This document shows, one piece after another, positions 26,301-35,294 of a DNA stretch of 64,000 bases; within the stretch, counting starts at the first letter, position 1; each line of letters opens with the position of its first letter. This DNA is from Streptomyces formicae. GTDB taxonomy: Bacteria > Actinomycetota > Actinomycetes > Streptomycetales > Streptomycetaceae. The stretch is from contig NZ_CP022685.1 in NCBI RefSeq assembly GCF_002556545.1, positions 7,480,001 to 7,544,000 on the forward strand, in the 5' to 3' direction. Under the pieces are notes generated by a model. The model was given only the letters and a program-made list of their open reading frames with translations, was not told the origin of the DNA and made no database searches. The position numbers were made by a program, and so were the translations under genes.

Positions 26301-27662
26301 CAGACTTCCGAAGGGGACGAGCAGCGGGCCCGCTATCGCGCCATCGACACCGTGGACGGCCGGGTGCTGAGCACCTACACGAGCGGGAGCTACTCATCGT
26401 GCTCGGACATCGTCGTGGACGGGAAGGGCGACTACTTCGCGGTGCCCGGTACGACCGGCGAGTGGCAGCTGCTCTCCGTCCGGCAGAAACGGAAGCCCAA
26501 GCTCTTCTTCGGCCCCGACTCCCTGCAAGAGGTCGACTCCCTCCCGCTGCTCGGGACCCCGGAACACCCTGTCGTGGTCGCCAAGAACGAACGCGCGGTC
26601 ACCGGGTGGGCGATGGCGGAGGACGACGGAGTCACCGCCTTCAGTCCTCCGAAACTCATCGACGGCGGCGGCAAAATGGTGGTGCGGCAGGGCGAAAGGG
26701 CCGACAAGCTGAGCGTGATGGAGACGAAGGCCGACGGACGGATCCTCGCCCAGGTGCGCAGGAGCAGCACCACCAAGCCGCCCAACGCCAAGCAGGTGCT
26801 CGAGGCCAACGACACCGAGACACTGATGGCGGACGTGTCGGACCTGAACCGGATCACCGTCCGCGCCCTGCCCTCGCTGCGGAAGGTCGCGGAGTTCCGG
26901 ACTGCGAAGCCACCCGTGGGCCAGGACGGCGTGCCCGATCTCATCTACCCCTTCCTCGACGACCACCGGATCGTCACGACCTCCGGCACCCTCGTCGAGC
27001 AATGGGACGCCCGCACGGGCGAACGGCTGGCCCGGCCGATCGATCTGGCCTCGCTCCACCTCAACTCGAAGAAGAAGCCGTCCTACCTGGTCGGCCGACA
27101 CCGCGAGCCCGGATACATGGCGGTCACGGTCCACGGGGAACCCTACGTACACGCCGTCGCCCTGCGCACGGGCAAGGAGAACGAACGACTTCGCCTGCGC
27201 CTCGGCCGCGACCTCAACGCGGCCGTCTTCCTCAAGGACGAGCGCTACGCGGCCGTGCTCACCGTGGGGAACATGGTGGAACTGTGGTCGGTGCCGTACG
27301 GGCGCCCCGCGAAGAGAACGGTCGGCCCCATCGGCCCGCTGACCCCGTACAAGTGGACCGCGGGCGGCTTCGGCCGGACGGGGTTCTTCGTCGCGGACAA
27401 GAGCTCCGTCCGCTTCTTCAAGGCCGACGATCCCGGCTTCCAGGAGTGGTACGAGTTCAAGGATCGCCAGGGCTTCCTGGCGGCGACCAAGGGCGGCGCG
27501 GCCGTGCTGCACTCGCCCGTGGCGGGCGGCCGCGTGAACCTGCTCCGCCTCGACCCCGACGACTGGCAACGTCACCTCTGTTCCGTCATGGGCCGCGACT
27601 TCACCGCCGACGAACGCGGCAGCTTGCCCGGTGACCTGCCGGACCGCGTCTGCGCACCCTGA
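23340..27662 (+). CDS. Trypsin-like protease / nSTAND NTPase / membrane / beta-propeller protein
   Basis: 1440 residues from a TTG at 23340 overlapping the previous stop. Residues 25-230 are a trypsin-like serine protease: His61 (TCAHVV), Asp118 (SGDVALLEL), Ser192 (GFSGSP). Residues 243-640 are a STAND NTPase: SPFRGLSAF entry motif, Walker A GPSGCGKS at 284-291, Walker B LLVVLDQAE with Asp377, then winged-helix and LAHEALITHWPTL signatures. A basic stretch (RRRRRVRRFGVR) precedes one transmembrane helix at about 688-707. By the positive-inside rule the protease and NTPase are in the cytosol and the C-terminal 700 residues, a WD-like propeller, are outside. This is the architecture of conflict or cell-fate systems: a sensor opens the STAND switch and releases the protease. 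Confidence 0.9.
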   Translation: MTHSEFAVTRRSAVAGDALARGTSTPDAVLAAAVVRIRGRDGAIGGAGFLVAPDLVITCAHVVSDALDLPRDAPVGTGAEVAVELPLADGAASGRNAVGGVTAAVRRWVPVNGDQSGDVALLELRGPLPGARPVPMADPETVWDDETRAVGFTEDHPDGIWHDGRLRGRTGRGWVQLSRADGEATYVERGFSGSPVWDEACGAVVGLLVAAEPVREAQQAFVVRTSRLVKDLPELAGVFEATSPFRGLSAFREADAEDFFGRDEDVAAVADALRGDRPSVTVCGPSGCGKSSVALAGVVPMMRADGYEVLVIDCGHVTSPTAGLATELYELVRSGRYGPARADGADQVESWVRELGLAAAFQRATGRRTARLLVVLDQAEVLLNRPKDELVDAAEIAEVVELLFPSRQQADLRVLVTLRADFLDTALSHPALGPALNRGMTHPVTAMSREQLHTVITAPLRRVPTVDYDPGLDLRILDDVGGAPGNLPLLGFVLEQLWESRVAGRLREERYDEIGRVPGALRRYANEAWLRCAPGDTATERRLLTGLVRVLPGGDAPLRRVLTRDEAGEACWALAQALGRRRLLVFDGGEGRPESVELAHEALITHWPTLRDQAAADAEFLSARAELDHDRERWTAAGRSAALLPGAPQLTVLQSRLAGREGELDAAQREFIALARRRRRVRRFGVRAGWIAIALVLALIAGLGTFLHQESQAREQREAEGRSRTLATLSDELNSSNPGQGALAAVAAYKIAPTQEARSALMRRNDEMRDMAWTLTGFEGEIADAAMSADGRVTLVTTGSGRATLFVRTAKGAVRQQQLRLGANVLAPVVSRDGRRIAYLHDVGHVVTWHEVTPSRERLVGPAHRLHDALTDVSQGAYLLGTRVMSFSPDGRRLVGVPAAATKRPGQVWDLETGRSRKLPKRVTGLSGVWFGPDENTLVAMRGTGAEPMTSAVSVDIRTGRTRELAKKADVLGSGISADGSVLVVCWQTSEGDEQRARYRAIDTVDGRVLSTYTSGSYSSCSDIVVDGKGDYFAVPGTTGEWQLLSVRQKRKPKLFFGPDSLQEVDSLPLLGTPEHPVVVAKNERAVTGWAMAEDDGVTAFSPPKLIDGGGKMVVRQGERADKLSVMETKADGRILAQVRRSSTTKPPNAKQVLEANDTETLMADVSDLNRITVRALPSLRKVAEFRTAKPPVGQDGVPDLIYPFLDDHRIVTTSGTLVEQWDARTGERLARPIDLASLHLNSKKKPSYLVGRHREPGYMAVTVHGEPYVHAVALRTGKENERLRLRLGRDLNAAVFLKDERYAAVLTVGNMVELWSVPYGRPAKRTVGPIGPLTPYKWTAGGFGRTGFFVADKSSVRFFKADDPGFQEWYEFKDRQGFLAATKGGAAVLHSPVAGGRVNLLRLDPDDWQRHLCSVMGRDFTADERGSLPGDLPDRVCAP

Positions 27663-27775
27663 CACGCCCGCACGGTTTCTTACATTCCTTTGCCACCGCT
27701 CTGCCGAACCCGTGAAACCCGCACGTCAGTGTCGTACCCGCACCGGACACACGCCGGGCAGACGAAGGAGCGGGC

Positions 27776-29311
27776 ATGGCGGACAGGGCGTACAAGAGAG
27801 TGGCGCGGCGGGTGGGGCTGGCTGTGGGGGCGATGGCGTTGGTGGTGGGCGCGTTGCCCGATGTGGCCGTCGCCGGGCGGGGGGACGTGCCCGCGGTGCC
27901 CGAGTGGTGTGCGGCCGTGACCGTGCCGGGGCACCGGGTCGACTGCGGGTCCCTTGAGCGGCCGCTCGTCACGGGGAAGCCGGAGCTCGGCAACGTCGGG
28001 GTGAGTTACGCCGTCGTGCGGCACAGCGCACCCGGTGCCGCCGCGGGGACCGTCGCCGTCAATCCCGGTGGGCCCGGTGAAGTCGCCATCGGGAAGGCGG
28101 AGTTGTTCGCGCTGGGCCTCGGCGATCTCCTGAAGGATCACGATCTGCTGCTCGTCGATCCGCGTGGCACCGGCAGGTCGGAGCGGATTCCGTGCGGCGT
28201 CGGCGACGCCGAGTACCGGTTCGGGACGCGGGCGCGGCAGCGAGCCGCCGTCGAGCGGTGTGCCGAGAACCTCGGCCCCAAGGCCGCCGGTTACACCACC
28301 GCGGCCACCGCCGACGACATCGACGCCGTCCGCGCCAGGATCGGCGTGCGTCAACTCAGCCTCTACGGCCTGTCGTACGGCACCTACCTCATGCCGGTGT
28401 ACGCCGCCCGTCACCCGGAGCGCGTGCGCTCCCTCGTGCTGTCGGGGGCCTATCCCCATGAGTTCGACCCGCTGGCGCGGCCCAGCGCTCAGGCGGTGTC
28501 GCTGGCCCTGCGCCGCGTCTGCGAGCGCGGTGCTCCCGCCGCCTGTGACGGGAAGCGGGCCGTCAAGGACCTGGCCACCGCCGCCGCGCGGCTGCGGGCC
28601 AGGCCCATGACCGTACCGATCACCACCGAACACGGCTCCTACCAGGTGAAGTTCACGGAAGGGAAGCTCGCCAACCTGATGTACGAGGCGGCCAGTCGCG
28701 AGGTCGGCATGGCGCCGGACGAGCCCTCGCTGCTCGGTGATCTGCCGCACGCCCTGCACCGCTTCGCCAAGGGCGACACGGCGCCGCTGCGGGCGCTGGT
28801 CAAGGAGGACGGGGCCACGGGCAGCACGGAGGACCAGGCGCCGTACATCGCGGTCGTCTGCAACGACTACCGGACGGCGTGGGACAAGCGCGCGCCGAAG
28901 GACGTCCGTCGGCGCCAGTACCGCGCCGCGCTGAAGGGCGCAGGGACCGGTGCGCACGGGGCCTTCAGTGCCGAGGGGTTCACCGAGGGGCCCACGGACG
29001 GCGGTGACGTGTGCGTCGGCTGGCCGCGGCAGAGCGCTCCGGAGCCGAAGCTCTCGGTCCCTGACGTCCCCGTCCTCGTGCTCTCCGGTGACCTCGACGC
29101 CAACACCCCCGACGCGAACGGGAAGGCGGCGGCGGGGCAGTTCCGCGACAGCAGGTTCTTCTCCGTGCGCAACACGGGGCACGTGCCCGAGATGGAGCTC
29201 AGCGGCTGCGTCACCGGGGTCTCCACCCGCTTCCTGCGCACCGGAGCGCCCGGCGACACCTCGTGCCTGCGCGCGCTGCCGCCGATCGCCGTGCGGCCCG
29301 TCCACGACTGA
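27776..29311 (+). CDS. Secreted TAP-like alpha/beta hydrolase (tripeptidyl aminopeptidase type)
   Basis: 511 residues with a signal peptide (basic start, hydrophobic GLAVGAMALVVGALP core, cut near AVAG). The alpha/beta fold has VNPGGPGE, LLLVDPRGTGRSE, Ser200 in YGLSYGTYL, an Asp in LSGDLDANTP and a His in NTGHVPEMEL, plus the TAP-like C-terminal region common to Streptomyces SlpD/E and tripeptidyl aminopeptidases. It probably trims peptides outside the cell. Start at the ATG after GAAGGAG. It lies 113 bases beyond the STAND gene in the same direction; no direct link is evident. Confidence 0.85.
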   Translation: MADRAYKRVARRVGLAVGAMALVVGALPDVAVAGRGDVPAVPEWCAAVTVPGHRVDCGSLERPLVTGKPELGNVGVSYAVVRHSAPGAAAGTVAVNPGGPGEVAIGKAELFALGLGDLLKDHDLLLVDPRGTGRSERIPCGVGDAEYRFGTRARQRAAVERCAENLGPKAAGYTTAATADDIDAVRARIGVRQLSLYGLSYGTYLMPVYAARHPERVRSLVLSGAYPHEFDPLARPSAQAVSLALRRVCERGAPAACDGKRAVKDLATAAARLRARPMTVPITTEHGSYQVKFTEGKLANLMYEAASREVGMAPDEPSLLGDLPHALHRFAKGDTAPLRALVKEDGATGSTEDQAPYIAVVCNDYRTAWDKRAPKDVRRRQYRAALKGAGTGAHGAFSAEGFTEGPTDGGDVCVGWPRQSAPEPKLSVPDVPVLVLSGDLDANTPDANGKAAAGQFRDSRFFSVRNTGHVPEMELSGCVTGVSTRFLRTGAPGDTSCLRALPPIAVRPVHD

Positions 29312-29356
29312 CGGGCCGGTGTCCCGACCTCTTCCGCCGCCGACGAAAATGATCAC

Positions 29357-30055
29357 ATGACAGAGGAAACGGGGCACCGCAGGACGGTGCTGGTCGTCGA
29401 GGACGATCCGGGCGTGCGCAGCACCCTGGACCAGCTGCTGCGCTTCGAGGGCTACCGGGTGCTCCTGGCCGCCGACGGCGTCGAGGCCCTCGGCAGGCTG
29501 GAACAGGAGCGGCCGGACCTCGCCGTGGTGGACGTCGTGATGCCGGGGCTCGACGGCCTCGGACTGTGCCGGATGCTGCGCAGGCGGGGCGACCGCATGC
29601 CGGTCCTCGTCCTGACGGCACGTCACGAGGTGGGCGACCGCGTCGCGGGCCTGGACGCGGGCGCCGACGACTACCTGGCCAAGCCGTTCGCGACCGAGGA
29701 ACTCTTCGCCCGCATCCGCGCGTTGCTGCGGCGCACCGAACCGCCCGCCGACGCCGGGACGCTCGCCGTCGGCGACCTCGCTCTGGACCCCGAGTCCCGG
29801 CAGGCGTTCCGCGGGCAGCGTCAACTCGACCTGACCAAGACCGAGTTCGACGTTCTCGAACTGCTCCTCCGCCATCCCGGCACGGTCCTCACCCGCTCCC
29901 AGATGTACGAGCGCATATGGGGCTTCGACTTCGACACCACGTCGCGGTCCCTCGACGTCTACATCGGCTATCTGCGCCAGAAGACCGAACAGGGCGGCGA
30001 GCCCCGGCTGATCCACACCGTGCGCAGCGTCGGCTACACCGTTCGGACCGCCTGA
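29357..30055 (+). CDS. OmpR/PhoB-type response regulator
   Basis: 232 residues. The receiver domain has VLVVEDDPG, Asp59 in VVDVVMPG and Lys109 in YLAKPF; the C-terminal winged helix carries [32 protein letters not shown] and [14 protein letters not shown]...VRSVGYTVR. It activates or represses target promoters when phosphorylated by the coupled kinase downstream, whose start overlaps its stop (TGATG). Target genes are unknown. Confidence 0.95.
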   Translation: MTEETGHRRTVLVVEDDPGVRSTLDQLLRFEGYRVLLAADGVEALGRLEQERPDLAVVDVVMPGLDGLGLCRMLRRRGDRMPVLVLTARHEVGDRVAGLDAGADDYLAKPFATEELFARIRALLRRTEPPADAGTLAVGDLALDPESRQAFRGQRQLDLTKTEFDVLELLLRHPGTVLTRSQMYERIWGFDFDTTSRSLDVYIGYLRQKTEQGGEPRLIHTVRSVGYTVRTA

Positions 30056-31431
30056 TGCTCCGTACGAAGATCACCGCGGTCGTCGTCGCGGCCGCCGCGC
30101 TCGCCATGGCCCTGGCCGCCGTCATGTCCTACCGGGGCGTCAGCGGCCTGGTCGGCGACGAGCTCGAAAGAGGGCTCGACGACCGTGCGGACACCGTCGT
30201 CGCCCTGCTCGCCGCCGAGCTGCCCCCGCCGCCCCGCGAGGACACGACCGAACAGGTCGTGTCGGCGAAGGGGACCGTACGTCAACTCTCCCCGGGCGCA
30301 GTGAGGTTGCCGGTCTCCGAGGCGGCCCTGCGCGTGGCCGGGACGGGGCGCGGGGAGAGCCGCGCCGACATCGACGTCGACGGGACCGAGTACGGCGTCC
30401 TGACCCGGCCGCTGCCCGGCGGGGGAGCGGTCATGGTCGGGCAGAGCTACGAGGGCGCCGCGCGTGTCGACGACGCGTTCCTGTGGCGCGTCTCCCTGAC
30501 CACCGCGGCCGCCGTCGCCCTCTCCGCCCTGCTGAGCTGGCTCGTCCTCGGCCGCGTCCTGCGTCCGGTCCGCCACCTGGCCCGCACCACCGCGCACATC
30601 ACCACCACCGGAAACCTGTCCGCCCCGCTGCCGCCCGCCGGATCCGACGAGATCGGCCAGCTGACCCGCAGCTTCGACACGATGCTGACGGCGCTGCGCC
30701 GCTCGCGCGCACAGCAGCAGCAACTCGTCCAGGACGCGAGCCACGAGCTGCGCACCCCGCTGACCTCGGTGCGCGGCAGCGCCGAACTGCTGCAACGGGC
30801 CAGGGGCAGGCTCGCGCCCGAGGACGAGCAGCAGATCCTCACCACCCTGGTCACCGAGACCGCGGCCCTCGACGACCTCGTACGCGAACTCGTCGACCTG
30901 GCCACCGACCGCTACACGGACGAGGCCCCCGCCGCCGTCGACCTGGTGACCCTGGCCGAGGACACCGCGCACCGCCACCGCACCAGGACGGGACGCGCCA
31001 TCGACGTCACGGCCGACGGGCCCCTGCCGGTCCTGGCCAGGCCGAGGGCGGTGCAGCGCTGCGTGGACAACCTGCTGAGCAACGCGGTGAAGTTCAGCCC
31101 GGAGGGCACACCGGTCACCGTCCACGTCGCGGGGCCCCGCCTCTCCGTGCGTGACCGGGGGCCCGGCATCGACCCGGACGAACGCGAGGCCGTCTTCGGC
31201 CGCTTCCACCGGGGCTCCCGCACCCAGGCCACACCGGGCTCCGGCCTCGGGCTCGCCATCGTGCACGACATCGTCACGGCCGACGCGGGCACGGTGTTCG
31301 CGGCGGCCGCCGCCGACGGGGGCGGCGGCGCCGAGGTCGGCTTCGTCCTGCCGGTCGCGGGCGCGCGGGGGCGGCGCGATCGCCGCCGCGCTACTTGTTC
31401 GGGTCCCGGAAGCGGCCGAACGCCTTCGTGA
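30055..31431 (+). CDS. Sensor histidine kinase
   Basis: 458 residues. Transmembrane helices at about 5-25 and 146-166 frame a 120-residue extracellular sensor with many acidic residues. HAMP follows (VLRPVRHLARTTAHITTTGNLSAPLP), then His230 in QDASHELRTPLTSVRGSAELL, an N box VDNLLSNAVKFS, D box DRGPGIDPDEREAVFGRFHRG and G box GSGLGLAIVHDIV. It phosphorylates the response regulator encoded immediately before. The C-terminal end overlaps the next, convergent gene by about 40 bases; the last residues are low-complexity. Confidence 0.95.
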   Translation: MLRTKITAVVVAAAALAMALAAVMSYRGVSGLVGDELERGLDDRADTVVALLAAELPPPPREDTTEQVVSAKGTVRQLSPGAVRLPVSEAALRVAGTGRGESRADIDVDGTEYGVLTRPLPGGGAVMVGQSYEGAARVDDAFLWRVSLTTAAAVALSALLSWLVLGRVLRPVRHLARTTAHITTTGNLSAPLPPAGSDEIGQLTRSFDTMLTALRRSRAQQQQLVQDASHELRTPLTSVRGSAELLQRARGRLAPEDEQQILTTLVTETAALDDLVRELVDLATDRYTDEAPAAVDLVTLAEDTAHRHRTRTGRAIDVTADGPLPVLARPRAVQRCVDNLLSNAVKFSPEGTPVTVHVAGPRLSVRDRGPGIDPDEREAVFGRFHRGSRTQATPGSGLGLAIVHDIVTADAGTVFAAAAADGGGGAEVGFVLPVAGARGRRDRRRATCSGPGSGRTPS

Positions 31432-32539
31432 GGGCGCTCAGGGGCGATCCCTCCGCCTTGACGTGGCCGGGCGCGGGGGAGCGGAGCACGCCGTCGCCCC
31501 CGGCCGACTCGGCGAGCGCGGCCTGCGCCGCCTCGGCCGCCTCCCGGTAGAGGTCGCAGGACTTCGTCATGGCTTCGAGCGCCTCGGCGTACTTGGTGAC
31601 CATCCCCTGGGCGTGGACCAGCTCCTCGTCCTGGGTGAGCAGGTGCCAGCCCTGGCGCAGCCGCGTCAGGGCGCGCTCCGCGTCGGCCGGCAGCGGGCGC
31701 GGAAGGGCGGCGAACTCCTTGATCCTGTCGAGCAGTTCGGTGGGCTCCGAGCCGTCGAGGAAGACGCTGCGGACGGTGTAGCGGTCCACGTCGTACTCGG
31801 GCTCCTGCGGGGACGAGGGCAGGACGACGGCGCCGCCGCGCGGCATCCGCACGCTCAGCTCGCGCTTCAGCGCGAAGTCGGCGATCTGCGCCTGCTCCGG
31901 AGTGCCCCGGTGCTCGACCACCCGGTGGCGCAGGCCCGGCGGCAGGAAGACGGAGACGGGCTGCTGGCCCGCCGCGTCCGGTGTCATCGCCTCGTGCACC
32001 ACGACGTGGACGTACCAGCTCTGCTTGGCGCACTCCCGCAGCCTGCGGCGCAGCTCGTCGTCGTCCTTCGGCAGGTGGTTCGTCGTCCGCAGGCGCACGT
32101 CGGCCGCCGTGTCGTGGTCCCAGGCGACGCGCTCGCTGTCGGGCCAGAACATGGTGGCGGGCGAGGGCCAGCTCAGGTCCCAGGCGCGCTCCGCCTCGGC
32201 GGCGAGCACCCAGGTGACGCCCTCGCCCTCCTTGCGGCGGGCCTCCGGGTCGTACGTCGTGAGCTGTGCGCGCACCGTGACGTCGTCGGCCTGCCAGCGC
32301 GCCTCGAAGACGCGCCGGGCGGCGGGGCCGGGGTCGGCGGACTCGTCCCGCGGGTGCAGGACGGTGGAGCGCGCCGCTTCGGCGGGTTCGAGCTCCAGGA
32401 AGTCGTCGAGCACCCCGGCCGCCTTGAGGGCGATCAGGTTGCGTCGGACGTCCTGCTCGGGCTCGGGCCCGAGGTGGCGCCCGCGCCCGAGCCACGCGGT
32501 GTCGGGGACGGTGGTCGCTGAGCTGCTGTTTTTGGCCAT
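31391..32539 (-). CDS. Conserved hypothetical cytosolic protein
   Basis: 382 residues, no signal or membrane helix. It contains EPEQDVRRNLIALKAAGVLDDFLELEPAE, WQADDVTVRAQLTTYDPEARRKEGEGVTWVL, FWPDSERVAWDHDTAADVRL and a helical C-terminus (LTRLRQGWHLLTQDEELVHAQGMVTKYAEALEAMTKSCDL) like a coiled coil. I do not recognise a family or active site. Its 3' end overlaps the convergent histidine kinase. The composition and codon use match the surroundings, so it looks like a resident gene. Confidence 0.7.
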   Translation of the reverse strand: MAKNSSSATTVPDTAWLGRGRHLGPEPEQDVRRNLIALKAAGVLDDFLELEPAEAARSTVLHPRDESADPGPAARRVFEARWQADDVTVRAQLTTYDPEARRKEGEGVTWVLAAEAERAWDLSWPSPATMFWPDSERVAWDHDTAADVRLRTTNHLPKDDDELRRRLRECAKQSWYVHVVVHEAMTPDAAGQQPVSVFLPPGLRHRVVEHRGTPEQAQIADFALKRELSVRMPRGGAVVLPSSPQEPEYDVDRYTVRSVFLDGSEPTELLDRIKEFAALPRPLPADAERALTRLRQGWHLLTQDEELVHAQGMVTKYAEALEAMTKSCDLYREAAEAAQAALAESAGGDGVLRSPAPGHVKAEGSPLSALTKAFGRFRDPNK

Positions 32540-32720
32540 GGATTCGTTCTGTGTGTGGTCGGGGCCCGACCAGTATGGTCCGTAAACCTGTAGAGGGAAG
32601 CGCTACCCCGTCCACGGAGAAAACCACCTGCGTCTTCTCACCGGCTCCGCTGCGCGCCTCGGCGGCCGGATTTCGCCGTTCGGTCCCGGTCTCGGGCGGT
32701 ACCGGAAAGGGCGTCGGCGG

Positions 32721-33371
32721 TCAGCGGACGTTGACGGACCTGAGCAGTTCCTTGACGTCCGGGTCGTCCAGCGAGTCGAGCAGGCTCTTCCACAGGTCCA
32801 GGTTGGCGGTCGCCCACGGCAGATAGCGGTCGCGCGCGTCCGGGTCGTAGAAGTAGATGCCCTCCTCGACCAGCGGCGCCTGCTCGTCGACGATCTTGCG
32901 GGCCAGCTGCCCCAGGCTGATGTCGTTCTCCGCGAGATAGCGGTGGGAGAGGACGACGGGGGTGATCGGTACGGCCTTGAAGAGCGTGTCGGCGTCGCTG
33001 AGCGCCGCCCCCTCGGGGGAGATCTCGCAGGTGCGCGACGCGGTGTGGGACTCGGTGATGACGGCCTCGATGCGGTCGATCTCCGCGTCGGTGAATCCGC
33101 TGTGGCGCAGGTGGTGCGCGCGCAGCGACTCGCCCGCGGAGGGTTCGGAGTTCTTGCGCACCAGGTAGTTGAGGTCGTGCACGAGGGCCGCGGCCGCCAC
33201 GATCTCGGTGTCGGAGCCGTTGCGCCGGGCGAACTCCACCCCTTTGGAGGAGACGAAGGCGATGTGGTGCCAGCCGTGGAACGGGAGGCGGTCGTCGTGC
33301 TCGGCGCAGAGCTTGCGGACGATGCCGCGCAGCGTGGCCACGCGCCCGGTCTCGAAGTCCTGTGCGGTCAC
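32721..33371 (-). CDS. HD-domain hydrolase
   Basis: 216 residues from the GTG at 33371, which overlaps the stop of the cupin gene (GTGA). The HD signature is FHGWHHIAFVSSKG...ALVHDLNYL with HD at about residues 65-66 and later HLRHSGFTDAEIDRIEAVITESH, as in metal-dependent phosphohydrolases acting on nucleotides, cyclic dinucleotides or phosphoesters. It is the last gene of a three-gene operon with the cupin and two-TM proteins. Confidence 0.8.
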   Translation of the reverse strand: MTAQDFETGRVATLRGIVRKLCAEHDDRLPFHGWHHIAFVSSKGVEFARRNGSDTEIVAAAALVHDLNYLVRKNSEPSAGESLRAHHLRHSGFTDAEIDRIEAVITESHTASRTCEISPEGAALSDADTLFKAVPITPVVLSHRYLAENDISLGQLARKIVDEQAPLVEEGIYFYDPDARDRYLPWATANLDLWKSLLDSLDDPDVKELLRSVNVR

Positions 33372-34042
33372 TGGCTCTTCCTCTCGTGGGGGTGGCCCAG
33401 TACCGAACGCAAGGTGCGCCAACGGGCTTCCACAGGATAGTGATGACGCAGCGTGCCGGTGTGCGCACCGAGCGGTACGTCGGATGGCGTGCTGAGCGAG
33501 GTGCTGTACGCGCGCGTCGGGCGCTGCTGCGCGATCAGGGTCACGGTGCCCTCGCGGGCGCGGGTGACGTTGTGCCAGTCGTCGGGGGTCAGCGTGTACG
33601 TGGCGCCGGGCGCCAGGAACTCCGGGCGGACGTCGGTGACGCGCGCCCGGTCCCTGCCCGCGGGCTCGACCAGGAAGCGCGTGTGCAGATAGCCGCCCGT
33701 GAGGATCAGCGAGGTGAAGCCGTAGCGGTGGTTGTGCGGGGCCTCCACGTAGGCCGCGTCGACCAGGTCGGGAGGCTTGTACTCGTGCAGCCAGAGCGTG
33801 AGCCCGGAGCACGGACCGCGGTAGAGATTCCATTTGAAGTGGGTGGGCGTCTCGCGCGAGTTGACGAGCATGCTCTCGAACGCCGTCCTGGGTAATCGGT
33901 TCAGGCTGCGGCGCAGCGCCTCCAGACGGCAGTGGAACCCCGCCAGGGCGGCGCGGACGTGCTCGCCGCCGTCGTCGTCGGGGCCCGCCAGCCGTTCGAG
34001 GGCCTCGGCCAGCTCGTACACCTCGGGAAGGGCCCGTGCCAT
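33368..34042 (-). CDS. Cupin-fold protein
   Basis: 224 residues. One cupin half has PHNHRYGFTSLILTGGYLHTRF, with His103, His105 and His120 as likely metal ligands, and the second half has YTLTPDDWHNVTRAREGTVTLI. That is the layout of a small cupin, possibly an Fe(II) dioxygenase or a metabolite-binding protein; the substrate is unknown. The start overlaps the stop of the two-TM gene by one base, and its stop overlaps the HD gene start, so all three are translated as a unit. Confidence 0.75.
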   Translation of the reverse strand: MARALPEVYELAEALERLAGPDDDGGEHVRAALAGFHCRLEALRRSLNRLPRTAFESMLVNSRETPTHFKWNLYRGPCSGLTLWLHEYKPPDLVDAAYVEAPHNHRYGFTSLILTGGYLHTRFLVEPAGRDRARVTDVRPEFLAPGATYTLTPDDWHNVTRAREGTVTLIAQQRPTRAYSTSLSTPSDVPLGAHTGTLRHHYPVEARWRTLRSVLGHPHERKSQ

Positions 34043-35076
34043 CAGCTGCTCGCCGTCATCATCTGAGGCGCGGTGTCCCGCAGGAACTCCTCGTACCGGT
34101 CACGGAATTCCAGGAAGGCGGCATGGCTGAGCTGCACGCCGAGCTGCTGGAGGAAAGAGCAGTACTCGAACTCCGAGAGGTTCTTGGGGACTTCGAACTT
34201 GATCGCGTACGGCGATGCGAGAAGCCGACTGCATTCCCGCTGGTTCGTCTGGTACAGCAGTGAACCCTTGTTGAAGCGCAGCCCCAGCGGGAACGGGAAG
34301 GTCTCGTTCTCCGTGTCGGTGAAAAGGGCGAGGTAGATGTCGTCGTCGAAGATCTCGACGCGGTCCAGATTCGGGTCGGCCGTCAGACATATCTCGCAGC
34401 GGTCGAAGCGCATGCGGGTCAAATAGGCGCCGACCAGGGTGAGGTGCACGCCGTCGACCAGCGCCTGGCGCGCCTGCTCGAAGGTCATGCCGTCGCGGTA
34501 GGCCATCTCGCGGCGCGCCCGGCTGTCCATGGCCGCGGGCCGCGTGGGGTCAGCGATGATGAGCCGGACGTCCCTGGGGATGGTGTTCAGGGAGGCGAGG
34601 CGGCAGATCGCGTACTTCCCCGTCAGGCCGCGGAACGTGTACTGCGTCGAGGAGCGCATGCTCAGATTGACGTCCCTGTTGAACCGGACGTCCGGTGTCC
34701 GGCTGGCCGGGTACTGCGTGGTCGGTACGTAGTGCTCCTGCGTGGACCGGTAGGTGCGGGTCAGCTCCTCGCCCGCCTTCGCTATCTCCGCGATCACGGC
34801 GTCCTTGACGGTGCTTCCGAGGAACCGCTCGTACTGCCGCGTGGTGAGGGCGACTTGGGCGAAGGCGAATATCGCCGCCCCGAGAACGCCGGTGGCGAGG
34901 GCGATCCAGAATTCCTCGGTCCGCCCGGTGCTGCGCACCGACAAGGCGTACATTCCCGCAGCGGCCAGACTCATGACGAGCAGCAGGACGCCCGTGCGGT
35001 TGACATACAACTCACGCAACAGCAGGCCCACTTGGCGGGCGTGATCACCGCGCGTGTCCCCGTTTCCACCTGGCAT
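34042..35076 (-). CDS. Two-TM protein with a large cytosolic domain
   Basis: 344 residues. Two membrane helices (about 28-47 and 55-77) sit near the N-terminus, then a soluble domain with RFNRDVNLSMRSSTQYTFRGLTGKYAICRLASLNTIPRDVRLIIADP and ICLTADPNLDRVEIFDDDIYLALF. The spacing resembles PLD-like domains, but the HKD motifs are not obvious, so I do not assign catalysis. It is the first gene of the two-TM/cupin/HD operon; membrane effectors with coupled small enzymes occur in bacterial immunity, which makes that a possibility, not a finding. Confidence 0.7.
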   Translation of the reverse strand: MPGGNGDTRGDHARQVGLLLRELYVNRTGVLLLVMSLAAAGMYALSVRSTGRTEEFWIALATGVLGAAIFAFAQVALTTRQYERFLGSTVKDAVIAEIAKAGEELTRTYRSTQEHYVPTTQYPASRTPDVRFNRDVNLSMRSSTQYTFRGLTGKYAICRLASLNTIPRDVRLIIADPTRPAAMDSRARREMAYRDGMTFEQARQALVDGVHLTLVGAYLTRMRFDRCEICLTADPNLDRVEIFDDDIYLALFTDTENETFPFPLGLRFNKGSLLYQTNQRECSRLLASPYAIKFEVPKNLSEFEYCSFLQQLGVQLSHAAFLEFRDRYEEFLRDTAPQMMTASS

Positions 35077-35294
35077 GGCAGAACCTCCCCCGGCGGATGG
35101 GGCATCCGCACTCTTGCAGGTTAACGGCTGGATTGCTCCGGCAGCAGAGTCTGTTCCGGAACGTGCGCAATTGATGCGGGAGGAGAATCCCTTGCTCGCG
35201 ATGTGACGCGGGTCACGCTACTGGGTCGATGGGTCCGGGGGGCGGCCGCGGTCTTAGCCGAGGACGACGGAGCACCGCGGAAGGAGCCACGGCC

